In this document: positions 54,798 through 64,000 of the stretch, piece after piece
Position numbering within the stretch: the stretch's first letter is position 1
Layout: each line of letters begins with the position of its first letter
NCBI GenBank assembly: GCA_047967505.1
Contig: CM106541.1
Direction: 5' to 3' (one strand)
From: Dipteris shenzhenensis
Lineage: Eukaryota; Polypodiophyta; Polypodiopsida; Gleicheniales
Length of the DNA stretch: 64,000 nt
The notes under the pieces: model-generated
Seen by the model: the letters and a program-made list of their open reading frames with translations, nothing else
Databases searched by the model: none
What the model was told of the DNA's origin: nothing
Made by a program: the position numbers and the translations under genes

Positions 54798-55672
54798 CTA
54801 GTCAAACACATTGTTAACAATCTTCAAAGTTGCAGGAGGAATGAAATTGGCACTATGCATGCACTTCTCCACACAGCGGCTGATCTTACCACCATTTAAG
54901 GTAAAGTAGAAGGACTCTGACATGCTGTCCTTTATGACCAATAGGTGTTCTCGCACATCCCTTAGAGTCAATTGCAGTGTGACATTCACATTCTTGACAT
55001 CTCCCTCTTCAACATCAATAGACAAACTTACCCCCATATTGTCTTCATCATTAGAGTCTATGGGCAGCCATCGGCCATTTGTTTTCTTCCAGCGCCTGTA
55101 CTTAAAAATCTAAATAGAACATTTGGCGTAAAAAATGGTATCTAATAACCACATTGTCTTTACATGCATGACATTGAAATATATCACCCTTTTGGTCACC
55201 TGACCTAGTTCCCCAATTCATCCCAAGTAAATCTTCAAGAGCATTTTCATCTACATGCTTGCAGGACCACATAGTTTTTGTTCTATGCATATGTATACTT
55301 TGAAACAAAGAAGCAAAAATGTGCAGAGGCATAAACCAAGATAGCCTTGCCCATTTGGATCCAAATGTAAACTTCATGGCCATGCCCACATCCTTTTCAA
55401 TCTTGTCCTTGTATGATTGCAATGTCCTCAAGTCCACATTGCTACAATCCATGTCTTGAAGTTGTGGTGGTGCAATGGTTTGTAGCAGCCATAGTGGGCG
55501 TTGGAGTGATGTATGTTGTATTATACCAATACACATTCTTCATTTGCAAGGAGGCCATATTCTCCCCTACATGCATTTGCTTACCTAAATCCTCATGAAT
55601 TGTAGTGAACTTTCCTATGAATGATTCAACTACTTCCCACTTCTCAAAGTCCAAAGGGAAAACATCTGCCAT
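54798..55672 (-). pseudogene. Unrecognised protein remnant, part 1
   Basis: Three overlapping minus frames probably form one broken coding sequence. 55672-55442 opens with MADVFPLDFEKWEVVESFIG. 55450-55102 has KDKIEKDVGMAMKFTFGSKW, CKHVDENALEDLLGMNWGTR and a CHACKDN pair of cysteines. 55100-54798 has KYRRWKKTNGRWLPIDSNDE, MGVSLSIDVEEGDVKNVNV and SESFYFTLNGGKISRCVEKC. Frame changes near 55450 and 55105 can be explained by indels. The middle part's Cys/His pattern could bind metal. I recognise no family, and no Copia or Gypsy motif is present. Confidence 0.4.
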
Positions 55673-56090
55673 GAATAAGGGCTCTTAGAAACCAAACACA
55701 AAATTTCCAAATGGACTCATTATACTTACAGGTGAAAAAGATACATAGATAGAAAGGCTCACATTGTGATGGTATCCTAGATTAATTGAATGATGGAGAA
55801 AGCTACATATATTTTCCCATGTAGACATGTTGCACTTTTACGAGCCATCCTTTCTTCCCAAACTTGAACTTCAAGATGTGCCCCTTCCACTCATGCAAGA
55901 TATCACCTCTCTTGCTCTTGGGAAGCTTATGTAGAGCTTTGGCCGATCCTTTCATTCACTATCTAGTCATTTAAGCTTTAGGTGCAAGGGATCCACTCAT
56001 CCAATGCATTTTTGGTGTTGTGGTAGACACAAGAGGTCACAACATTGCATGGTCATTTAGCCTTGCTCCTTGTGAGGACACAATAGAAGC
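55673..56090. other. No supported gene
   Basis: Between the unrecognised remnant and a Copia A LTR. Nothing supported beyond AT/C-rich unique sequence. Confidence 0.4.
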
Positions 56091-56229
56091 TGAGAGGGTG
56101 AGAGGGAGCTTGAGAGACACAAGTTTTGATGGGTGCAAAACACCCTAATCTTCTATTTCATCCATATATATATGCATTTGAGTATTGTACATAACTGGGG
56201 CTAAGGTACAGTGTGATTTAACCCCCATA
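56091..56229 (-). repeat. Copia family A-type 3' LTR (about 139 bp)
   Basis: TGAGAGGGTGAGAGGGAGC at the left and ATTTAACCCCCATA at the right, with the family's ACACAAGTTTTGATGGGTGC, TTCATCCATATATATATGC and TTGTACATAAC blocks. The adjoining CCTCCCACTT is a minus-strand polypurine tract, so this is the 3' LTR of the pol remnant that follows. Confidence 0.8.
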
Positions 56230-56282
56230 ACCTCCCACTTAAAGGCCAATGTGCCTTTAAGGGAGAAAAACCAATGAGCATA

Positions 56283-58069
56283 CTATCCAATGCCCATCAA
56301 GACATGACAATACTCAAACCGTTGCTGACTAGGTAGACTCTTTATTAGCATATCTACAGGGTTATCATCTGTATGAACCTTGACAAGCTCTATGCGCTTG
56401 TCCTCAAGTATCTCCCTAATAAAATGGTACCTGACCTCAATGTGTTTGGTCTTTGCATGAAAGACCCTATTCTGTGCTAGCTGAATAGCACTCATGGAAT
56501 CACTATGCAATGTCGGTACACTTGTATGAATCCCCAAATCTCTCACTAGCTGATCAAGCCATCCTTGCAACCCTCTATGGCTACAACATACTCGGCCTCT
56601 GTGGTAGACAAATGCACTTTTGTGCACGAGACATCCATGACACTGCACCACCTGCAAAGGTGAACACATAACCAGAAGTGGATCTCCTACTATCCACATG
56701 CCCTACATAGTCAGAGTTTGTGTACCCAAATACACGCATCTCTCCTCTGCCAAAGAAGATACACACCTCCTTGGTACCCTTCATGTACCTCATGATGCAC
56801 TTAACTGCCTCCCAATGCCTCTTTCTTGGATTAGCCATATACCGGCTAACAACTCCCACTGCAAATGCAATGTCCGGTCTAGTAGCTATCATAGCATACA
56901 TAAGACTCCCAACCGCTGATGCATAAGGAACCTTGGCCATCATGGCTCTCTCCTCATCTTATTTGGGACTATCTTCCTGACTCATTTTCACATATGGAGG
57001 TAATGGAGTACTTACTACCTTCCCCCCCTCCATATTGAAACGTTGCATCACTTTTGTAAGATACTCCTTCTGTGAAAGCCAAAGAGTTTCCTACTCCGGT
57101 CACACGTGATGCGCATACCAAGAATATGGCATGCAGGTCCCAAATCCTTCATGTCAAAGGCCTCATGCAACTTGGCCTTCAATGCATCAAGCTCATAAGT
57201 GTTCTTGCTAGCCAATAACATATCATCCACATAAAGTGCTAGGAGTATCAAGCTATTGTCCTTAGCCCTTTTAGTGTAGAGGAAGTGATCAATCTCACTT
57301 CTTCTGAAACCCTGGGACTGAATGAAAGCATCAAACTTGTGATACCATTCTCAAGGCGCTTGCTTAAGGCCATAGAGACCCTTTTTCAGCTTGCAAACCA
57401 AGTGCTCCTTGCCCTTTTCTTCAAAGCCTTTCGGTTGTATCATGTAAATTTCCTCATGTAGATCCCCATGCAAGAAAGCTATCTTGGCATCCATCTACAT
57501 AAGCTCCATATCCTCTATTGCCACAAGTCCAAGTACACATCTAAGTGTGGTCATCTTCACAACTGGAGAGAGTATCTCATCAAACTCCACACCCTTCTCT
57601 TGCTTGAACCCTTTAGCAACCAAATGGGCCTTGTACTTAGGCACATCATCACCTATGACCTTCATCTTGTAGACCCATTTATATGGCAATGCTTTCTTTC
57701 CATGTGGCAAAGAAACCAAGTCCCAAATCTTATTCTTTATGAGTAAACTCATCTCTAATTGCATAGAATACTCCCACTTGTGCTGATCCTTGTGCATCAT
57801 AGCCTCTCTGTAGCAAGAAGGCTCCCCGCAATCAGTAAGCATCACATAGTCTATCCCTAGAACAAATCTCTCAGGCAGTCTAGACACTCTAGATGTACTT
57901 CCAAGGGCATTTCAACTTGTTGTCCTGCTTGCATATCAGCCACATTTGGCTCATCATTGCCACCAATAGATGATCCATCGTGAGTCCCTTGATTGTGTAG
58001 ATGTGGGAGAACCTGGTGGCACCATTTCCTACACATTCGGTGCATGGATAGCTTGATGTCTATCAACAT
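56283..58069 (-). pseudogene. Copia pol remnant (RT and RNase H) next to a family A LTR
   Basis: Minus strand: RT N-part at 57887-57495 (WDLVSLPHGKKALPYKWVYK, YKAHLVAKGFKQEKGVEFDE), then about 57490-57250 ([26 protein letters not shown] with a stop), palm box YVDDMLLASK near 57230, then 56943-56581 (YASAVGSLMYAMIATRPDIA, VDSRRSTSGYVFTFAGGAVS) and RNase H end 56699-56283 (KHIEVRYHFIREILEDKRIE). At least three frameshifts or stops. Gag and integrase are gone; a spacer at 58069-57857 is low-complexity. Its position against the 56091 LTR and PPT shows it is the 3' half of an A-type element. Confidence 0.9.
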
Positions 58070-58835
58070 ATGTGGGTGGGTTCACATCTCCTCATTTCCA
58101 CATCCCTCATGGGTGTCTTATGTCCATGCTGATATGGCACAACTCACATGAGGACAGGGGGCTTTGGCCCCCAACTAGAGAGATGATGCTTCCAAGCACA
58201 CTTCCAAGACCCCCCAACAAAGGGTTGGCTCTTTGACATGCTGGTGAGACTGACTGCCATGTACACAGCACCTTTTTGGGGGAGTGATATTTTAGCGACA
58301 AAGTGGAAGAGATTTGAGAGATTGCAAGTGACCATGGGATCTAAGATGATTTAGAGTAAACCCTCGATCCCCCATCACCTGTCTCCAAGTTGATGCCATC
58401 TTGTAGACAATGAAATTCCTCCATAGAATTTGGACCTTACCCTAGGGGAGACTACCGATATTAGCACTTGAGTCCTCCACAAGACTAGTAGAGAGTGGTG
58501 TTGATACGACACCATACGCATGGATATCCACATGGTTTGGTAGTCATGGCATTCAGATGGATAGACTTTCCCCCTTTGAGTACAACCTGGATGCACCACC
58601 CAAGATGATCCCACGAGATGAGATCAACCGTATCATATGGTTGGACCTCTTCCAACTCCATACATCTAGGGCTTGGGGGGAGAGGATCTCTCCACCAAGC
58701 TCTAGTTCTACCATGATCACTTCCTGAGGGTCTCAAAGCACAGTCTTGTCATCAAACCTCAGTATCTTGAGGACAGGAGAGTTTCACATGCACTAAGGAT
58801 TGCCATTGGTCAGGTACAAGTCTCATCACATTAGT
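58070..58835. other. No supported gene
   Basis: Sequence with a GGGGGCTTTGGCCCCC inverted repeat near 58158 and many small open frames without domains. May be the 5' part of the non-LTR piece that follows. Confidence 0.35.
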
Positions 58836-59010
58836 TGCAAGTTGAGATAGGGAGAGATGTAGGCATACCTAGAGAGCAGAGGACTTGCACACTATGCTAG
58901 ATGGGGGAGATCGAGACGAAGGAGCATTTTCTATGTGTGTGTTCGGTCTACTATGAGATCCGAGGATGATATCACTGCCTCTTTCAAGAGGGGCATGGAT
59001 TTGGTCCACT
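58836..59010 (+). pseudogene. Possible non-LTR retrotransposon C-terminal zinc finger
   Basis: The frame GIPREQRTCTLC, a stop, then MGEIETKEHFLCVCSVYYEI matches the Cys/His finger (PRExRxCxxC...EDExHFLxxCPxYxxxR) found after the RT of some non-LTR elements. Two in-frame stops. It is not the same type as the zf-RVT of the LINEs elsewhere in the window. Confidence 0.5.
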
Positions 59011-59814
59011 CACATGGTTGATACATTTCCATGATCGGGCCTATGTTGGACTTTACCTGCTTAAGATGCATTGACAGAGAGACACACTGATGCAACATGC
59101 CAGAGAGCAACATGGATTGATGCCACAGGTCTCCGCAACATGGATTGATGCCACAAGTCTCCATCAACAGATCGTAGATTTCTATGCATCGGAGTCAGCT
59201 ACTGCCAGTGTAGCTAAGGGAGAGGAGCTTGATGAGATGAGAGCATCATGGAGCACTAGGAGGGCTGTCCACCAAGATGCGATTAGACAAGTGACACACA
59301 CTCCACGTACAACATGGAGAGAGCCCAGAGTACACACGATTGAGGTCTGGCCTATCTCATCCCTTTTCAGAGGCAACCGCCTGAGATGAGGCATCACCCT
59401 TGATGTAGCCCACCGGATCTAGAGATCGAGGAAACCACGCCCTCCCCCACATCCTGAGACAACTCAACAGACATAGATACGAGAGCTTCTCACATCTCAT
59501 CAGAGTGCCACCTAGTTACTTGGATATATGGAACATGAGCACGTACTAGGAGTGCTAGCCCTGAGCACCTGACATGCTTTGCTACTCTAGTGTTTTGCTT
59601 TGCTCACTAGCTAAGTGAGCATGTTAGCATTTTAGCTTTTGCATTCAGTGTTTTCAGTTTTTTAGTTCTCAGTTCTCAGCAAGGGTCTTAGTGAACCCTT
59701 TGCTTCAGCCCTCAATGACTTGTATGTATGAGGTATTTCTTAGGTTCACACTTTGTCTCATAGGCCCACGAGGCCTCTTGCAAACACTAATATATCTTTC
59801 TTTTTTTTCTCTTT

Positions 59815-59932
59815 GTGTGTGTGTGTGCGTGTGCGTGTGCATGTGCTTGTTTGTGTGCATGTGCATGTGCATGTGTGTGTGCGTGTGCATGTGTGTGTGC
59901 ATGCATGCGAGCATGTGTGTGTGTGTGTGTCG
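59815..59932. repeat. (GT)n/(GTGCAT)n microsatellite
   Basis: About 118 bases of GTGTGTGCGTGTGCATGTGC-type sequence. Short Cys/Val or His/Thr frames on both strands follow from the repeat alone. Confidence 0.9.
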
Positions 59933-60069
59933 CCTCGTCTGTGAGATGGTGGGTCGAAATGCATCATACTGCATTCAACTACATGTTAGACTGCTTGTAA
60001 GGGCGATTCATGCACGTGTCAAAGCATGTGTCTACTCCTCTAAGCGTGTCACACGCCCAGTCTATTGCA

Positions 60070-60450
60070 GTGTATTGATATGTATATTTATTTAAAATAT
60101 ATTATAATGTATATGTTCAATATACAGATAATTAAAATATATTTGATCTCAAATGGATGTTTTAAATCTTAATATATTCCAACACATTAATATATCAATA
60201 TATTTGAAAATAAATACTTTAATTTAATACTAAATAAATTTATTAAAATCTTAATTTATATGAAAGTTTTTTAAAATTTATAATATATATTTTAGATCTT
60301 AATATATCTTAATATATTAAAATATTACTATATCTTAATTAAATATAATAAATATTACATTTAAATCCAAATTTAAATATTTTTTAAATAAATAAATAGT
60401 AACTTGAAGCAATTAAAGTATATTTCTCATTTTCATTACTAAATTAAATG
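60070..60450. repeat. AT-rich tract
   Basis: Nearly 85 percent A+T with TTAATATATT-type units that recur irregularly. No coding potential. It resembles a matrix-attachment or satellite-derived region, but no fixed period is visible. Confidence 0.7.
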
Positions 60451-62387
60451 ATCCTTGTTTCCAATGCAAGATCTCACTCTTGAAGATGATTTAAATGTGG
60501 TATTGTATAGGAGAAATGAAGTGGTTGCCTTTGTACTTAGTCCTGATCCCATGAGCTTGTTTCACTTTCAACATCGTGGTGAGAGAAGGTGTGTGATAAT
60601 AATTACGACGGCGATTGTTGTCCCCGAAGTGGATTTAAGTATCGGCAAGGAGACTTTGAAACACTCAATGATTTACTAGAATGTCAAATTATTGATATAC
60701 AAGCATAGCAAATGCTAAAGGCATTAGTGCATGTATTAACCAATCAATGGAGGAGTTGACCAGCCTTGTCAATGAGATAAGAACATAAAGAAGATCACTA
60801 AAAAATTGGTTAAATCCACAAATAATGTGCACATGATCATCACAAGGGATGACATTTATGATAGTTGGATCTCCATCCTATAAGATTATATAAATATTTA
60901 GCGGATGGAAAATGCCAGAAACAACCTAAAGTGTCAATATCCAAATGCTTCCATTAGTTGAAAGATGAATAGACTGTGCAAATACAAAATGGCATCAAGA
61001 AAGACAATTGTAATTACTAAAGAAAAGATTGATGACACAATTATCGACATCAAAGAAGGATCCATGCAAATGAAGAGATATGTTGCACTATAAGAAGGAG
61101 TTACATAGTTATATTAGTGGAGAATCCTTCATTGACATTCACAATCTAGGATGAGTGTATAGTGCATTTTGAAATTAGTCCAACATTGTACCATCATATT
61201 TTAGGGTGCTAAGATTCATGGGTGGAACTTGGGTGGAACTAAAGCCTCAATTTATTGGGAAAGGAAACTCCATCATGCTACAAAGGGGTACTTGTATAGG
61301 ATCATGTGGAAAAATTTAAAGATACAAGATAGTGAATCCATTGAGCCATGGAGTGTTTACACAATTAGGTCCAATGTGGAGGGCATGGAGTTCATCTAGA
61401 TCAAATGGAAATGGAGTTCATTTGGAATAGATCCAATGGAAATGGATTTCAACTAGAATGTATAAATGGGGTGGCATTTTTTATGTAGTGTATAGGCCAA
61501 GAAAAAACCAGATCTAGGATAAGGGTCGCTTTGAGAATTGATGTTGAGGAGCATGATGACAACCACTTCTCCCCTTGTGCAATTCATGCTTGTGGCATTC
61601 TGGACGGTGGACCATGTATCAGGTTTGAAGAAGGCATTACATAAGACATGTGGAAAGTACAAAATGCACCTTGGATTCATGAGCTTCTTTGGAAAGACAT
61701 GTGGAAAGTACAAAATGCGATGCATGAGCTTTGAAAATATAGAAATATATGTGGTAGGGTCTAGATATGGTCTAACCACTTGCATATTGATCAGAAAGGA
61801 CAAGGACTATAATGCCAGTGAGCATCACATTAAAGCACAATACAAGCCACAACAATATATGCTATAGATGAGGACTAATTAAGTGAAAAAAACAAATCAT
61901 TAAACATAAAATTATACTTGAAAATACAATTCTCATATGTGATGAAGGATATCATCAAGGCTTACTGTCATTACGATGAGAACATGGAGAATACGTGTTT
62001 CAATTGCTTTTTGGGGAATGGCTGCAATAAAGTCTCTTTCTTGTGAGAGATTTGTTTGAATGGTTAGAGTAGTTAGAAGAGGTCAAGAATATATACTCAA
62101 GATATGCTCATATTGTTCTAGAAATGTGTGGCATTGGCTAAGCTTGCAAGCACCAGTGCATCCATTTGAAGGAATATTGAAAGGAGAAAGATATACTTTT
62201 TATACAGTGTCCCATTTTGTGTTCTTTTACAAATTTCATTTTATACTACTGTTGTATTTTGTAACTTTAATTTTGTTGGCATTAATATTTTCATTCACTA
62301 TTCTATTCAAAAGCATGCTATCATATAAATTTTTGCGCTATAATGGTCATTTCTGAGCAATCCAGTAAGAATCTGACCCTGGCACAA
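60451..62387. other. Decayed sequence, no supported gene
   Basis: Short frames only. A 24-base direct repeat (AGACATGTGGAAAGTACAAA and four more bases) occurs at 61644 and 61695. No domain recognised. Confidence 0.4.
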
Positions 62388-62542
62388 AAGGGAAAAGTGT
62401 TTGGCATCATGTGGGGAGCTCAAAAAGGTCAAAACCCTCTACGGTGCATATGGAGCTTGTTTGATTTGGATAGGCTCCATATGCACCATAGAGGGTTTTG
62501 ACCTTTTTGAGCTCCATGCACGATGCCAAACACTTTTCCCTT
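62388..62542. repeat. 155-bp near-perfect inverted repeat (hairpin)
   Basis: Left arm starts AAGGGAAAAGTGTTTGGCAT (62388) and ends GTGCATATGGAGC (62454). Right arm starts GCTCCATATGCAC (62472) and ends TGCCAAACACTTTTCCCTT (62542). The loop is about 17 bases. Mismatches are limited to a few positions (e.g. CTACGG against CCATAG, CATCATGTGG against CCATGCACG). The long stem would make a strong RNA foldback if transcribed. Likely a MITE or foldback element; a young MIRNA-like hairpin is an alternative. Confidence 0.9.
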
Positions 62543-62889
62543 CTGCATCCATGACAAAAGAACATAATTTGACGACTCAAATTCACACTGAACTTGCACA
62601 AACTAATGGAAAGCATCACATAACATGGGAACAGTAATAGAACATAAAAATATCTTTTATTCATTGGCCTCAAAGGGCAAAGATTTACAAAATGATTCAG
62701 ATTACACCAAATGAACCTAAACAACATCTAGGGCCTAAGGGGGGGATCAGAGCAGATGTGCTTGGTGAGTGGAAGGTCCTTGTCCATCACTGTTACTCTT
62801 TTGGCATGGATAGCACATAAATTTGCGTCTTCAAAAAGACCTACTCTCATCTACTCCATTGCCTCTTGAATTGCTCCCATAGCGCCTGA

Positions 62890-63350
62890 AGTGAAACACA
62901 CATTATCCTTGTATTGCTGTGCTATTTCACGTAGAACACGTTGGAAGGGTGCACAGGGAATGAGATTGTCCATGATGGTTTGGAACTTGTGGATCTCAGC
63001 AAACGGGCTGCCAAACACCAGGATAAGGACATCAAATCTGAAAATAAAAATTATGGCAAACGACCATTTCAAAAGGGAGGAAAAGCCCAATTCAAAGCTG
63101 GTCAAAGGCGTGGACAGCCTGATAAACATCCCTGTACCAAGTTATCTGATGAAGAGAAAAAGTCGCTCATGGAGCAAAACAAATGTTTTATATGCAAAGG
63201 ATAGGGACACTTTCATAACTCTTGATATGGCAGGAAGGCTTGGCATCAAGCCTGAGGAAATGGGGCCATCCGGCATGTGTGATATGGCCAACCCTGAACT
63301 CAACACACCTGTCACTCCTATCATTGGTAAGTTGAGGATGCTTGAAGTGC
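62890..63350 (+). pseudogene. Gypsy gag zinc knuckle and protease fragment
   Basis: The frame at 62941-63204 has a Lys-rich RNA-binding stretch, EKKSLMEQNKCFICKG, then a stop and GHFHNS, i.e. a CCHC knuckle missing its last Cys. Just after (63220-63340), in another frame, DMAGRLGIKPEEMGPSGMCD and NPELNTPVTPIIGKLRM match the region after the aspartic protease start. Similarity stops at about 63350. Confidence 0.7.
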
Positions 63351-63354
63351 CTTC

Positions 63355-64000
63355 ATGCCTAATTTTTTGCACCTCTTATCTTTGGGGGACCCTGCACTGG
63401 CCTCTAGACATGGCGCCTCCATGGCCATTGTCCACTTTGAACTTCTTGTGCCTCTTCTCCCTTGCAACCTCCTCTTCAGAATCCTCTTCTTGTGTTTGGT
63501 GGGTCCTTCGAGGTGGCTTGTTGCGCCTAGGGTTCTATTTTTGTCCTTGGTCCCTGTACCTTGTGATGAGGCTGTGAGACAATAGGCTGAGGCTCTTACT
63601 CAGCTCGTACTAAAGGCTCCTCATATGTGACAATCTTGAGGCACAGAGGGTTGATGGTGCTCTTCCATGCGATCTGCTTGGTTGGAGGATTGGGGCCAAG
63701 GTTCATTACATCTGCGAGCCCGCCAAATACTTCCTCTTGTTGTGGCCCCTCCTTTAATGTCTCCATCTCCTTGCTTTGCCTTTCTTGCTCCCCTTGTTGG
63801 TCTAGATGCTCCATGTCAGGACCCCATGGAGGAGGGAGGGGCAGTTGATCACGAATAATTAGACTATTTTGTCCCTCTTGGGAGACCTCTCTACTTTTAT
63901 GATTAGTTGTGTGGAAGGACTGAGAGAACCCCTGCTTGGATCCTTCATCATGCTGGGATTCCTCATGGTGCTGAGATCCCTGGGATCCCCTATGAGAGTC
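63355..64000. other. Unrecognised stretch to window end
   Basis: Minus-strand frames are Gln/Glu/Lys-rich (63596-63814: EHLDQQGEQERQSKEMETLK) and resemble a retrotransposon gag-like spacer, but no domain can be named. It may belong to an element that continues past 64000. Confidence 0.35.

Noticed and set aside
62401-62727. Mirror-image frames on both strands (LKKVKTLYGAYGA)
   Set aside because: They are the two arms of the hairpin read in opposite directions, not a gene.
1-64000. CRISPR arrays, bacterial operons, tRNA and rRNA genes
   Set aside because: None seen on reading both strands; short regular repeats here are microsatellites or transposon repeats, and TGGTATCAGAGC sites are retroelement primer-binding sites, not tRNA genes.

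Overview
This is a piece of a large, retrotransposon-rich plant nuclear genome. The single host gene I can fully support has ten coding exons on the + strand (15778-33662) and encodes a plant-type NT-C2 (EEIG1/EHBP1-type) coiled-coil protein of about 1650 residues. Its introns follow GT-AG and the longest (1.6 to 4.6 kb) are filled with dead LINE, Gypsy and MITE material. Plant-type Copia and Gypsy elements primed by initiator tRNA-Met, plant-type LINEs and the divergent N-terminus of the C2 protein suggest a seed-free vascular plant, a fern being my best guess. This is inference; the sequence does not settle it.

Layout. 1-4.9 kb: minus-strand Copia debris from two families (A: ~170-bp LTR with a long leader; B: 725-bp LTR plus RT/RNase H). 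5.35-13.7 kb: two direct copies of a ~1.3-kb non-coding segment flank a wrecked minus-strand LINE (RT at 7.0-8.8 kb, ORF1-like sequence at 10.4-12.0 kb, itself internally duplicated). The LINE is split by an unusual array of nested palindromes built on GCTTATGC/GCATAAGC. 13.8-15.8 kb: upstream region of the host gene, with a small ORF resembling a plastid transit peptide and several simple repeats. 15.8-33.7 kb: the NT-C2 coiled-coil gene. 34.0-34.3 kb: one copy of an interspersed repeat that also occurs twice in intron 4 of the gene.

34.9-41.2 kb: a minus-strand Ty3/Gypsy element with a clear 5' LTR, PBS, gag, RT, RNase H, integrase and a 3' LTR remnant. Inside its pol gene sits a clean solo LTR of Copia family B with a 5-bp target duplication. 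41.3-43.1 kb: plus-strand Gypsy remnants. 44.35-45.4 kb: a plus-strand Copia-A 5' LTR and leader. 45.4-48.7 kb: a minus-strand Copia gag-pol remnant. 48.8-49.2 kb: a Gypsy gag piece. 49.65-50.0 kb: CTAAC-rich repeats. 50.0-53.3 kb: a second Copia-A copy whose leader carries a ~1-kb terminal-inverted-repeat DNA transposon with a 9-bp (or 8-bp) target duplication. 53.6-55.7 kb: broken minus-strand coding sequence of a family I do not recognise. 56.1-58.1 kb: a Copia 3' end with LTR. 58.8-63.4 kb: a possible non-LTR zinc-finger piece, GT-rich and AT-rich tracts, a near-perfect 155-bp hairpin and a Gypsy gag-protease piece.

Apart from the C2 coiled-coil gene, nearly everything is transposon-derived and broken by stops or frameshifts. 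No tRNA, rRNA or CRISPR was seen, and nothing looks prokaryotic. The most interesting items are the datable nested insertions, the palindrome array, the long hairpin, and the unrecognised coding remnant at 53.6-55.7 kb.
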